A DNA stretch of 64,000 nt. Origin: Corticium candelabrum. Lineage: Eukaryota > Porifera > Homoscleromorpha > Homosclerophorida > Plakinidae. A program made the position numbers and the translations under genes. The notes beneath the pieces were generated by a model. That model was not told the origin of the DNA. It did not search any database and saw nothing but the letters and a program-made list of their open reading frames with translations. The stretch is taken from positions 6,921,733 through 6,985,732 of the forward strand of contig NC_085085.1 in assembly GCF_963422355.1 (NCBI RefSeq), read 5' to 3'. Position 1 is the first letter of the stretch. The number at the start of each line of letters is the position of its first letter. Shown here piece by piece: positions 25,430-38,000 of this stretch.

Positions 25430-26868
25430 ATGGCAGCGAAAGTGGACTTGAAAATAGTCATACTCGGTAAAGAGTATGGCGGAAAGACTAGCCTTGTAGA
25501 GCGTTATCTGCATGACAAGTTTGGAGATGTTCCCTACCAAGCTGTAAGTCGGTTTCGTTACGCTTTCTGTTTACAACCGTCTTTGACACGCTCTTTTTCT
25601 CAGACTATTGGAGCTGCTTTTGGCGCTAAGACGGTAACACTGGAGGACGGTCATCGCTTGACGTTGGGTATTTGGGTAAAAACTGGATATTTAGCTTGCG
25701 AGTTTCTTTTCCGGTTTGCGGATTTTCGCTATTGTATGATTTGCACAGGATACTGCAGGCGCAGAACGATACGAAGCAATGAGTAAACTATACTATCGTG
25801 GAGCTAAAGCGGCTGTAGTTTGTTTCGGTTAGTTGACCTGCGTGGGTGCGGTTTTGGCTTTGTGCACGTCCTAGAACATGTATGTGTTCTTGATAGACTT
25901 GACGGATATTTCGCACTTTGAGCGAGCACAGTTTTGGGTCAATGAACTAAAAACGCACGAAGAGGTACGAAGGCTGGAGTAGTTGCTTACAATGTGTGAT
26001 GCATGATTTGACTGTTTTATTGATCAGAACTGCAGAGTCTATTTGTGTGGTACGAAGTATGACTTGGTAAAAGAAAATAAGAAGCTCAGAAAAATCGATT
26101 CAGTACACGTTGAAAAATTTGCAGAAGGTCAGTAGTTACTTAACTTAATTAATTGTTCTAGGTTTTAATATTTACCCATTGCTGCCAGCCTTGGTAGGTT
26201 TCCTGTACACTGACACATGCACACACTGGGACAACTTTCAAAGACGGAGGTGTGATTTGGGTAGTAAAATACTTTACCAGTGATTGATGAGAAAGTCTGT
26301 AGTTGACTCAACATTGGCAATGGCTAAAATCATGTTTTCGAACTTGAGTGTTGAAAATGAAATGGTTTGTAGGTTGTATGATAATTGATCCAAATGACAG
26401 TCATTTATCGTACAGCTCAGTGTACAGTAGACATTGGTCCAATGGATGTAATGACTTGGGTTTACTGACACCAAGTGTGTTAAAATGGCGAGCACTGACA
26501 CAGTGTTTCTGCTGGACAATCGCCAAATAGCCAAATGCTACAAATAGAAGTCGCTGGCGATAAAATGGTAATGCCTCCTCATCAGTTTGGCTAATTGTAT
26601 GCCTTCCTCTGGGTCTTGCAAGAACAATCGCTATAGCGCGCTAAGAATGGTAATTAGCACAATGCATTGGAGCTCCAAAGACTAGAAACCCACGCATGCT
26701 TTATTTATACTCTGCACATGGCAGGCACTCTATTTCCGTACGGCTTTGATCCGTAAGCGACCAATTAGAAGTGAGGGCAGCGAAGATGACAGCCATGACT
26801 CTGAAGACGCCTGCACGGAAGTAAAGTGGAAGCAGACTGAATTAAAGACCGAAGCAGACACACACTAG
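25430..26868 (+). CDS. RAB24: Rab24 small GTPase (3' exons tentative)
   Basis: Five secure exons, 25430-25543, 25604-25675, 25749-25827, 25897-25964 and 26028-26127, encode about 144 residues matching Rab24. They show [15 protein letters not shown] (P-loop), TIGAAFGAK (switch I), [20 protein letters not shown] (switch II), RGAKAAVV and LCGTKYDL. Ala replaces the catalytic Gln of typical Rabs after DTAG (Ser in human Rab24), and TKYD replaces NKxD, both in keeping with this atypical, low-GTPase Rab linked to autophagy. The start MAAKVDLK fits the family, although the frame stays open upstream from 25181. The C-terminus is uncertain: a 20-nt exon 26548-26567 and an exon 26725-26868 keep frame and splice sites but give an acidic tail lacking the usual final helix and prenylated cysteines. 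Confidence 0.85.
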
Positions 26869-29302
26869 AAACACGGACAATGCACTAATGAGAGCGGCCT
26901 AGATGCACTTGAACGGCTTTAGACCAAAGCTAAACTCAGCGAAACCGTTGTTCAGGTACATGAAGGCACGTTTGCAGTTTGTATTGCCGAGCGTGCCGTT
27001 GCGTTGCACATGTCTGTTACTGGCCACCCCGGCACAGAAGATGACCACCATCTGCTTAGCAAACTTGTGTACCAGTGCGAGATGACTGACTAAAGCTGTT
27101 ACAATAGATTTTGTAATTTTTCTTGGTTTTGGAAGGTTGCAGTGTTTTCCTGTACCCTCGTGGCTATCGATATCTGTAGAGAACCCAGATAACTCGGGTG
27201 ATAAAAGAGGTTAAGATTGTTAGCTGTTTGATGTGTGAGCGATTTCTTTCTTGGCTATGAAATAAAGTGCTTGGCTACAAACGAACAAACTCCTTTAGCC
27301 AAGTGGCTACCAATCGAAAATTTTCAGCAGAAACACTGACTGACACATTATGCTTGACCACATTAGTTTTTTGGAAAGCAGTGTATGAAATAGATTGGTA
27401 AAATTCAAAATGAAAGATATTTCTGTCATCCTGTTTAAACTAACGTGTGAGGAAAGCAACACGCAAAAGTATGTAAGTGCATTGTGCCATATGAAACGCT
27501 CGGTTCCATTGTTAACAACATTGCCTGTCTGCAAACAAAGAGACTACCAGTTCCTGCAAGCATGTGGTTACAAGACAAACTTGCGAATAGAATTAAGATT
27601 CTTGGAGAGGGAGTACATGCACCTGGTGCTTTATCCTGGATCCATGCTTGAACTCTTTATACGTATGTACATTATATCTTGTTTTCTTTGTTGGAAACAT
27701 AGCTAGGATTTTTATATTGCATTAGTTAACCTTGGATTTTGTGACTTGGAACATACCAGTATTTTGATTTTAGACACATCTTATGATCTAGGTGGAAAAG
27801 TTTTGATTTGATTTTGATGAACTAGAATCACATGATGTCAGAGTTGCATCACCTAAACAAACACTAGGCATTACACAAGTGAAACAAACAGACATCTTTC
27901 AGTGACACCTCTATGCCATTCTGATTACATCTGTATACATGGCTATGAAACTGGCTTGTGTTGGACAGTGAAACCATTTGACACTCAGTGGCAAGTACAA
28001 GATCTTCAGTACTTGCATCCAGGAGCTAAGAGACAATTTTAAAGAAAATGCATTTCAACATTATCAATACCTCTTTGTATTCAGTCTAACAGACATTCCC
28101 ATCCACTTCAAGCCAGGTGTAATGTGGAAATATGGACTTTGTTCACAGTGCAGTTACTGAATATGCGTGTATATGTTGTACGAAGTGCGCATTTGGGCAA
28201 TCCATGGATTGCCTGTACAAACCATATCACCAATACAGACAATGCATACCTAATCCTATAACCCTCTGAAATTACCCGGAAAAAAACTAGACATCTTCGG
28301 TTTGTCCATATCCATGCTTTTCACATAACATATGTACATGTTATGGTTAAAATTTTATGTTTCTGACGTACAAGACTTTTCCAGTAAAGGATTCCTTTCG
28401 GATCCCAAGGTGCCCAGATAAGAAAGGTAAAGGTGTATATTGAAAGATGGCATATTATCAGTATGTTGCTTTATAAGTAGCTTCACCTGACACAATCAAA
28501 GGTTTTTGAGACGAGTTATTGTTTAAATCTAATGCTAATTCTAACTCAATGATGATTATTACATTGACACAAGCTCGAGAAGAGATGTTTAGTCATTATT
28601 GGCAGAGTTTATTGGTGGTTGAATATCCTGGACTGTTGAATATTTACTATTTATGTGATTGACTTACTTGAGTCCACGGGTGTGATGGAGGGATTTATGA
28701 CAAGTGTAGATTTCGTATTGGTGGTGAATCCTTAACTGCCAATTGCCAAATATATTTTTTGTGCAGATATTGTCTTATATGTACAGTATTTGTATTTGAG
28801 GTCAATTCACACATCATGATATTTTATTGAAACTGAGGATTTATGGGAATGGATGCCCATGACATGCAATACAGATTTTTGTGTACAAACAGGTGATGTA
28901 ATCTTAGTACAGTTGTACCAGTATATATTGTAGGGGCAACTGGACAACAACACCCATTTACTTAAAATGGTAATCTGATAGTGCACAATGGTGTAATTTT
29001 TAACTTACATTTTTTGTACACGTCTTACATTGCTAGGTCTACACTCATCTTTGTATTTTCTAACCACTGTTACCAAGTTACCACTGACGCCATTTTGTCG
29101 TATCAAAGTCTCTGTGTGTGAAGAGTTACATAATGGTCCTGTTTACCATCTTGCAACTTTGGATACCTATTCTTTAGCAGCAGCAGCAGCAAATAAAGAA
29201 TTTACGAATGCACTATCAGGTTGAAGAGTAGAATTCAAATGGGGTATCAAATTCACTGGTGTAAAATTGATTTTGAGTACTAGTGTAGTCAGTAGCATTG
29301 TC

Positions 29303-29896
29303 AAGGGGTTATCCATATTCTTCGGCATTTTCATGAGCGTACATAAACGTATGCTGGGGAATGGGTAAAACCAGGCATACGCTTTGGAAACATTCCGTTC
29401 TAGCGGATACGTAGTACGTTTTCACCGAGGTTGTGCAATGGTATTGCACACAGGTTCGTGTGGTCAAACCAACAACCGTTATGATAATATCTACTAGCAG
29501 TTCGCTGCATCCACGTTAATGAGCAATATCTGTGTTTCTCTTCTTGCCTTGTGTCTTGATAGAGAATGTAGAGTTGTCCAACTGTGCGGACTCTGTCCAT
29601 ACACACCCTGTCAATGCCTAGAAACATTTTGTCAATGCTTTGTGTATCTAAATAACACATACGGCTGGCAAGATGATGTCAGGAAGGCACAGGAGTTTTA
29701 GAAGTTTGAGAGTGATGGCAAGAAGATTCCATTTTGAAAGAAGCTTTTCAGAAGCTAGAGATGATGACGAAGAGAAAAATTATCAAGTATGGGCCTATTA
29801 TATTAAATCAGCATTTTTCGCGTGCACTTTCGGTTAAGGGGAAAAGCGTACGTTTTGTATGCTCGCAAAATTGCCGAGAAATATGGACGACCCCTT
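29303..29896. mobile_element. MITE with long terminal inverted repeats
   Basis: AAGGGGTTATCCATATTCTT at the left corresponds to the complement of the right end (AAGGGGTCGTCCATATTTCT read on the minus strand). Similarity continues for more than 50 bp (CGGCATTTT, GAGCGTAC, CGTATGC). It has no coding capacity. The flanks give no clear target duplication. Confidence 0.75.
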
Positions 29897-30986
29897 AGTA
29901 GTAATATACTTACTCAATTGTTACCCCACCTCATGGTTGGCCAGCATCAACAGTACAGTTAGTGTGGGATGGGGCCCCTCGGGCCTTTCTCGACAGCCAC
30001 CCTGACACCTAATGGTTTTAATTGGGGGAAGTTATTAATTAAGTAACTTAAACAACATGCTGCTACATAGACTAGAGCTTCAAACCAACGCTACTGTGTA
30101 AACTATGGAAACCTAATCTATACCGACTGATCTCTGTGTCATTAAGTTTTGAACATGCAATGATAGGCATGTACAAGTTGAACAATATTAGGATTTCTAT
30201 GGGCACTAATCTAGCAGACAGTCACTGTGTCCAGCACCAATTAAAGCTAATTAAAGGACTGAGAAATGTGAAAACCTTAGAGCCTTGGCCAAACAGGGCT
30301 GTGGGCTTAATCGGGCTCTGGGGTAATATTCGAGCAAGTATGGTATTCAGTATTATTGGTGGTGTTTGACGTTAAATTTGTAATTCTGTACTCTACTATC
30401 AATTTTGTACTGGTCTTCCGATTAGGCTGAATTGTGATTACATTGTATTGTGTAGACATTCCAGCATCAGTTCATGAGACATCTGCTAAAACAGGATATA
30501 ATGTTGGTAAGTGGATCATCTCTATTCATGTATGTAGACATGTTTACAAAGTTACCTGACCTGTAATTGTCAATTGGTAGGAGAGATGTTTCAGCAAATA
30601 GCTGAAGACTTCGGAAAATCCGAAGGCCTTGTAACGGCCAATAGCAACAACATTTCACAGCATCAAGGCATGTCACTTGGTTGTTGCAGTCAGGTGCATG
30701 TTTTTGTTAACATCAATTTATGTATGTAACAGATGGTGACACCCAGGGTCAAGTTGACTTGGCAGCACCCCCGGTAAAACAACATTGCTGCCCAACATTG
30801 TGATTACTTCATTTTTTCTTGATTGTGCATATTCATCTGAACGTAACTAAACAGAATTTGGTATGATTGTGAACTGTAGAGACTAATTAAGATTATATGT
30901 GCAGTAGATCCTGATAGTTTCTGTAATATTTTTATACTGTAGAGAAAATGGTTGGTCTAGTGAATAACGGTCATTGCACCATTTTG

Positions 30987-31403
30987 CAGTGGTATAGCCA
31001 GGATTATGAACCAGGGAGTGCTCAACATAAATGATATATTATATACATTTACACTTGCCATAAAGTGTTGCTGGCATGTGAAGAAAGTCAAGCTAATTGT
31101 ACTACTGATCCTAAAATCAGGATTTTGAATTGATCGGCCACTCAAAGCCATAGCTGCCGTTTTTGTCAATTTGTCATGTCAAATGGCTGTTTAATCTTCT
31201 CATTTGGTCAACCAAAGGCACCGTTTGGTCGGGCATTGCTCCAGTACTGTACTGCAACTGTGCGTACCTGCCTTGGAGTACAGACTGTTTGCTCTAGTAT
31301 AATTTTGATCTTTGCAGGGACAATGACATTTCTTACCAGTGATCCAAGACAGAAGGCATGGGGTGCTTGAGCTCCCTGAGCACCCCCTCTGGCTACACCA
31401 CTG
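30987..31403. mobile_element. hAT-like MITE
   Basis: CAGTGGTATAGCCAG at 30987 is mirrored by CTGGCTACACCACTG ending at 31403, with GAGTGCTC and GAGCACCCC just inside. The end type is common in hAT-like non-autonomous elements. The 417 bp interior has no coding capacity. Confidence 0.7.
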
Positions 31404-32126
31404 ATTTTTCATCATTTAAATTTTTTATTTAGGCACACGTCCCAAAATTGAAATGGCACTAGTTTATCATGCACTTTGATATTTAGTAAAGATATGGAAA
31501 TTACAAAAGTGTAGCACACACTTTTCTCAGTGCTTCTTTCCCTTATTCTGATATTTGATCTAGTGAAAATGTCTCAAAACGGAATTGTACTAAAATTCAG
31601 TTTGTTGCGCATTTCAAGTTTCAGCGAAGGTATAGAGAATTGAAATGTGTAGAAGTGTGCCACACACTTTTCTGTTTTAACTCATGCCATATGAATATCT
31701 CAGGAGATAAAAATATTGAATTGTGCAAAAGTGTGCCACACACCTTTAATTTTGCAAACGACAACAACACAAAAAAATTAGGCGATGGCGCCTTTGATCT
31801 ACATGTCATCTCAAAATGAAAAGCTATTGTGTTTTACTATAATTATGCAATTCTATGTGTAGTAGCAGTGAATTACCCTGAAAGAAGAAAATTGTGCGGA
31901 GGAATTTCAGCAATCTCAGCTCATTCCACAATTAAATTAATGGAGCTGGATTTCATTTCTTCTTTCAGGGTATATAGAACTTTAGGCAAGACATTCCAAT
32001 ACAAAGTGCAAATGTGTTCTTCTTTGTTAGCCATCAACTGATGTAGGACGCCCCCATGTGGTAGGACTGCATGTGAAGTGCCTTCAAGCACACAAGCTCG
32101 AAAGAAGCTTATGGAAACAGTTCCCA

Positions 32127-32800
32127 TAATAATAAATAATAATAATAATAATGTATTTTTGACACACCACAATTTGGTGCAGTTCCCACACAGGGGCAAC
32201 GACTACACATACATACATCCACTATACACACAATACATACAAGTAGCACAAATATAACCAAACTAACACTAGACTAAAAATTTAAGAGAATTCATGGAAC
32301 TCCCTCAAGTCTCTATAGGAAAAAACAAACAACATTTTAGTCTCTATTCCACTAAACAAATATTCAGAACTACGTCTGCAAAGCAACCATGACAGTTCTT
32401 GTACAAGGTAATTTACGGAGTGAATTGCTTGTTCCATGAATAATAGTTGGAGTCTTTTGATCTTCTCTGAAGCTTCTATATAACACTCTTTAAGTCTCTC
32501 GTGTATTGACTCTCTTGATCTCATTCCAAAGCCACGTCGAATTCCTTTCCGATAAGCTGCGTCTACAGTTGTTGCGATAGAAGCTGGGTCAATATTCCAG
32601 AGGTGACTACCATAAGATAGTACTGGAATCAGCTGAGTGTCTACTGTTTTCATCCAAACTTTATCTGACGAAACTTTTCCACCTACATGTGACACAACAG
32701 AATTGACAGGTTTGCAAAATTCCTTAATTCTATCCTCCCCGGCAGTGGCATTGTTGCATAACTCATCCAGTATCACCCCCAATAATAATTGTCAAATGTT
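32127..32800 (-). mobile_element. 5'-truncated non-LTR retrotransposon (LINE) fragment
   Basis: A minus-strand frame of 166 codons (32282-32782) has the pattern of the C-terminal part of LINE reverse transcriptase ORFs: WMKTVDTQLIPVLSYGSHLWN (the conserved PVL.YG..LW motif), followed by a basic helical stretch with RKGIRRGFGMR. The catalytic YADD region is missing. Below it (about 32128-32152) a TTA-repeat tail on the minus strand marks the 3' end, as in LINE clades with microsatellite tails. The fragment cannot move by itself. Confidence 0.75.
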
Positions 32801-32987
32801 GTAAGCAGTTCAAGTTGTAGCATGCATTTTACCATATGGAGGCATCAAACATCAGTTGATAGCTAACAAAGAAGAACACATTTGCACTTTGACATAGGAA
32901 TGTCTCGCCTGAAGTTTTATGTAATTATTACTTCTGCTAATGCATTGAATTCCATCATTAGATTGAACCAATAGCCCTGCATTTTGA

Positions 32988-32989
<2 letters not shown>

Positions 32990-33031
<42 letters not shown>

Positions 33032-33033
33032 GC

Positions 33034-33099
<66 letters not shown>
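32990..33099. repeat. (CA)n(CG)n(TG)n alternating tract
   Basis: About 40 bp of CA, a short CGCGCG centre (33030-33036) and about 63 bp of TG form a self-complementary alternating purine-pyrimidine tract, able to form a hairpin or Z-DNA. Confidence 0.95.
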
Positions 33100-33100
<1 letters not shown>

Positions 33101-34163
33101 TAAGGTGTCATCACCCAATTTTTAGGTGTTGTTGTCGTTGCAAAGTTGAATGGTATGTGGCACACTTCTGTACAATTCAATATTTATATATCTCTTGAGA
33201 TCTTTATATGGATTAAGACAGAATAGAAAAAAGTGTGTGGCACACTTTTACACGTGCATTTCAATACACTTCATATATAATACCTTAGCTAAAGTTGAAA
33301 TGTGCAACAAATTAGTGCAATTTCATTTTGACATATTTTGGCTAAATTGAGGAATGAGGAAAGAAGCACTGAGAAAAGTGTATTATTTAAATTACAGTAT
33401 GCTCACTAACACTCAAACATCACAAATACAAGACTGCCACGCCCATAATTCAATTCACCATCTACAAATTTGCACAAAAACTATGAAAATGTAAATGTTA
33501 CACAAACCATTAGATTGGTGCCATGTCAGCTACTCTTCCTTTGCCTTGTACAAAGGCAAAGCTGAATGCACAGCAACTGTATTATCTCATATACACCAGC
33601 ATCTTGATAGAAGGGAGTTTTAACACAAACTTCGAAAACCAATACTCACAACTTGACCGCAGCGTCGTTACAATGTTAAATGTTGTTTGTACACTAACAG
33701 CCAAATGTGTAAAAACATTTCAATAGGATAGAAGTTCAAAGAAAAAATGCAGAAATCACATTCAATCATGGACATTCGGGGCTATGTATTTACTTATAAA
33801 TTAACCAAGGTTTAGCTCGGATACTATAGTAGATATATTGTACTACACTAAAAATTTGTTTGCAGTTTGTAGATCTATGATTATTCAGCACACTGACTTG
33901 CTGTCAGCTCATACAACTTAATTCAAAAGGAAGGTTGGGATAGACTATATCTCTCGGTAACGTTTAACCGTTTGTTCTGTGACTTCGACAAATGATATTG
34001 ATTGGTAGTTGCAGCTACACATTGGATTAATCATACAAACACTCACATATGACAAAGAGAGACATGCACATGCACCATTCAGCCTCCCACTTCAGCTACC
34101 TTGAACTGTACATACAGCAAACTATACTGAATGCAATTAAGTTCTAATTCCTCTCTAATTCAG

Positions 34164-35013
34164 TCACTTTTGTAATGGAGGAAGTTCTGCAATCATAACG
34201 CGAGATACCGATTCCCATTCTGTATAGCCATCGTATGTCGAGTATCCCCTGCAGTTCCCGATGTTGAATCCAATTGTGACTTGACCTGCTTGAATGTTCT
34301 CACAGTATCCCTCAATCTGTCTGTGACGATGAGGATTATTAGCCGGTTGACCATACACAGCTCCCTCAATAGTCATAGGTCCACTGCATTCATTACCGTT
34401 GAATGTAAAATACCATCAAAAACAGCAGTAACCACTGGTACAGAAAACCCTGAGATTTCCTGCATATGCAACATGTAGAGCTGAATTGTTGTCGTGTTTC
34501 CTAAGATTAAGCTCTGTTGAAAAGAAACATCAACGTGTCACACGTTGATAATTGTAATCACAAATTGATTTGGAATAACCTGAATCAGACCGCTGTCCGT
34601 CTGATCATTTCTATCCCACACACTGTTCCAGTTGAGTGTCACAGCTTCTCCTTTCCTTCCCGTTTCTCCATTTATTCCTTGTAGACCTTGTAAGCCTTGC
34701 AAACCTTGTGGACCTATCTTCCCAGTGTTACCTTTACCACCGACATCTCCAACTAACCCTCTTTCTCCCTTTATTCCTTTTTTGCCTTTCAATCCATCTC
34801 GTCCAGGTGATCCGTGTAACCCAGGCGATCCAGGTACTCCTGGAACACCAGCAGGCACACATGTCTACTCAGTAAGCAAATCAAGTACAAAATTTGTGGC
34901 ATCTTTAATTGATACTTCATGAATCATCATAACCTGCTGATTTCTCTCATCTGACTCACTTTGACCGCCAGAAGTAGCAATGACTTGAATGACCACAAAA
35001 AGAATGAAAACAT
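34164..35013 (-). CDS. CTHRC1-like secreted collagen-repeat protein with in-frame TGA
   Basis: Three exons, 34960-35013, 34580-34864 and 34164-34511, join in phase (228 codons plus stop). Exon 1 encodes a signal peptide (MFSFFLWSFKSLLLLAV). Exon 2 has about 20 Gly-X-Y triplets opening with CVPAGVPGVPGSPG, then LNWNSVWDRN. Exon 3 carries the globular domain typical of collagen triple helix repeat-containing protein 1: NSALHVAYAGNLRV, YFTFNGNECSGPMTIEGAVY, IEGYCENIQAG, WESVSRVMIAELP. CTHRC1 proteins are secreted glycoproteins linked to Wnt signalling and matrix. A TGA codon interrupts exon 3 at 34418-34416, between CCF and WYFTF, where human CTHRC1 has Arg (CCQRWYF); one C-to-T change in CGA would explain it. 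No intron can remove it. The locus may be a null allele, a young pseudogene, a read-through gene or a sequencing error. Confidence 0.88.
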
Positions 35014-35063
35014 GATGATGACCGATATCCTCGATACTGATGAAGTGAGCTGGTGAGCTTGCT

Positions 35064-35071
35064 CTTATATA
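35064..35071 (-). promoter_or_regulatory. TATA box of the CTHRC1-like gene
   Basis: On the minus strand TATATAAG lies about 50 bp upstream of the ATG at 35013. This spacing predicts transcription starting near 35035-35040 with a 5' UTR of about 25 nt. It also supports the chosen start codon over the longer frame from 35089, which would place the TATA box inside coding sequence. Confidence 0.65.
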
Positions 35072-38000
35072 CTCCTCACACACCCTCACAGCTGGGGCAG
35101 GTACAGTCTATAGTCTGAAATAGAACATTTCTACGTAATCTAATGTTTCCTAAATCATCTGCTAAAGGTGAACTCAATATGTTTTCATATTCATCCCCTC
35201 CCCCTTTTATTTCCTGCCTAAGATTTCATATTGTCATTTTCATAAACAGCACATCATTTTTCTACAGCACCCTATTTGCATTGATCTCTTACATTGTCAC
35301 ACACCGCTGCAAATATGATAAAGTGTGCAAAACCAATTGCAGGTAATGTGTCACCAGAAACATAGCCACAGACATCATTGCAGAGATAATCAAACAATAA
35401 CATTTCTATGACCTCTCTAAGTGCAACAGAAGTGTCTCATACAGTACTGTACGTAAGACCTTATCTCATGCAGCATATCTCCGAACCAGATCAGTAACAA
35501 GAAGTACAACAATATGGCTTGGAAGAAGAGCTACCTAACATCAATGTCAGCCAATCTCATCAATAAATGATTAATTATTATTTCAAACATGTTGCAAAAC
35601 TTGTCAGAGAACAATACCTGCATGATAGTTGAGCAATTCTATGTTTAAACTGAGCTTTATTTTCTCCAGATTCTGTTCTTACTGTAGCCTTGCTGACATT
35701 CCCACGTGACCAGATGAGAGTCAACTGATGTCAATTGTATAAAGAACGTGCCAGTTAGTGATCATTTTCATATCATTATTTTACCTGAAATAATTAGAAT
35801 GTAAACAGCGAAGCAAACAAGCAATGTGTCGTTTGATTCAATCTGCTTGATTAATAAATAAATAAAATTAAAATTAAATTATTGCCACAAACAATGTGCA
35901 CATCTATATCAACCATTAGACATCAATGATATAGCATTAAAAACTTCAACTGTAAGTATAGTGATTAACTGGTCATACCTTGCTTACACTGTAAAACTCT
36001 CCTGCAATAATGATCATCTACGTAGTAGCCTAGTAGGTTATGTACAATATACTTAATTGAATTAATTATAATCAAATAGTGTACAATCCACAATGTAATG
36101 TGCGATGCATGGCACTGGAAAATATAACGCGTTAATTAAACCCTCTCACACCACACTGCACAGCAGCATAGCAGGAATAATTTTCCAACTGAGGCAGTTG
36201 ATATAATTATCATAATTATTATTAATATTTTCTTCAACTACAATAAAATATATAATATTAAAAATATCTATAAAATCATATGTTTTCTGTCACCGTAAGC
36301 TCTTGATAACAAATGTAGAAAACTCTGTATGTCTGCACAGTATGTATTCACGGGTTAAAGAATTACAGCACGCAAATGAAATCGGAAATTCAAGAGGAAT
36401 TGCACCATAATGATATTGATATATGTTGATCTAGTTGCAGTATGTATTTTTTCTCAACCCTTTTCTAGCTAGCTACCTGTTGCAGAGCTGTCAACTCTCC
36501 CGAATTGAGCGGAAGACTCCCGCATTTGGGACCCTTCTCCCACCTACCCGCATTTGGCATCAAATCTCCCGCATTCTGACCATTGGTGGGTGTGACCAAA
36601 TTGATGGGCGTGCCTGTTCTGTGTAACTGTACCCTACAGTTTTAGTACATGCATGTGTACGCACATACTTGATAGCCCAATATCAATTTCTATGAACCAG
36701 CCCCTCTCTTTATCCCATAACATACTTGCTCAAAATACCGACATAGGGAAGGTGGAGTCGGTCAGAAGTGGAAAAGGGGAGGGACTGGCTACCTGATCAC
36801 CATATGTATTGCTGGAAAAGCGATTGAAGAAGGCCACAAGAAAATAGAATCCAGAACATCCCAACTAGCCACGAAAATGTGCATGTACTTTGTTCTTAGA
36901 TTTTTATAACAGGCAGTAGTACGTACAGTACAAGTTCTGTGTTTGATTAATTAACTAATGTTTAGTAATTGGTGTTGACGCTGTGTGTCGCTAATTAGGC
37001 ACATTAATCAATCGGTTATACATTTGTTGCACTATAATTAAATTAATTAATGGTTTCTACTTCAACCGGGCATGCAAATACTTAAATTTTGATGATTAGA
37101 TATTATTTTTTATATATTATTTAACAGTTATTACGATATAAATTTATTGATATTAATGTTATTGTAGGCGTGTCCAAAAAAATTTAAACTCACGCATTTT
37201 TTCCTGCAAACTCACGCATTTTGACACTGCTAGGTTGGCAGGTCTGCTGTTGTCTACTTTAACTACATCGATTAAGCACACAAATGCAATGCTAAATTAT
37301 TCTTCTGATTTCTAAGATTGCATTGTTCTCCACTGTGTTTAATTAATAGAAGACTATACTCACTACACCAGCAATAGATCACTTCCTCCCATTCAGATGA
37401 CTTGATCGAGTCCTATTTGCTGCACACCATCAGAAAACAAGAAGGCTTCACCACTTGTTATTGTACTTAAAAGCTCTCTCTTCATTTACCTCATTGCTTG
37501 AACACTCAAACACTCGCTCAAAATGACATTGCGTGCCAACCCTACTAGCATATAAACAGTGCAACAGATCATGTTCATACCTTTTGTCTTTTTCAGTTGT
37601 CTTGAAGTACTATGCCCTGTCAATACAGCTAACAATAGTTGCAACTTTAACTCTCTGACCTAAAATGGACTGACATGTCACGTGACATCTCCAAATGCAA
37701 CAACTCAAGCGACACAATATCTATGTATGAATTAATACTTAAATCTAAAATAAATTAAGTTTAAATTATGTATGTCAATTTCCTGTCTTCAAATAAATTT
37801 ATTGTTGCTAAACATTCTCTTAAAAATTTATTAAAAATAATCAATTTCAAAAGTTATAATTATTTATCAACTACTAACAATGCATTCCATTGTACTAAAG
37901 CTTTCTATTCATCAAGTTTATCACACAGCAAATATCAACATTTGTTATACTTACTAGATTCAGTGACGTGTGTCCCGATCTCATGTTGACACTTTAATTA

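Larger units (their letters stand above)
31510..33390. repeat. Large interrupted inverted repeat
   Basis: Sequence at 31510-31770 (GCACACACTTTTCTCAGTGC, AAGTGTGCCACACACTTTT, AACGACAACAAC) recurs inverted at 33130-33390. Sequence at 31975-32045 (ACAAAGTGCAAATGTG, TAGCCATCAACTGAT) recurs inverted at 32850-32910. The arms are diverged. The centre contains a LINE fragment (about 32127-32800), and the right arm has gained the CA/TG tract. It reads as an old palindromic element broken by a later LINE insertion. Confidence 0.65.
26869..34163. other. Gene-poor, repeat-rich interval
   Basis: No conserved gene exon was recognised in this 7.3 kb. It holds inverted-repeat elements at 29303-29896 and 30987-31403, a large inverted repeat spanning 31510-33390, a LINE fragment and a long alternating CA/CG/TG tract. 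A 103-codon frame at 27395-27706 matches no family known to me and has no supporting splice context. Missing 3' exons of RAB24 could lie at its beginning. Confidence 0.5.

Noticed and set aside
27395..27706. 103-codon plus-strand frame downstream of RAB24
   Set aside because: It does not carry the missing Rab C-terminus and matches nothing known; no splice support.
34416..34418. Selenocysteine reading of the TGA in the CTHRC1-like gene
   Set aside because: Not adopted as a call: the position is Arg in the human protein, a single CpG transition explains it, and no SECIS-like structure was recognised by eye downstream.
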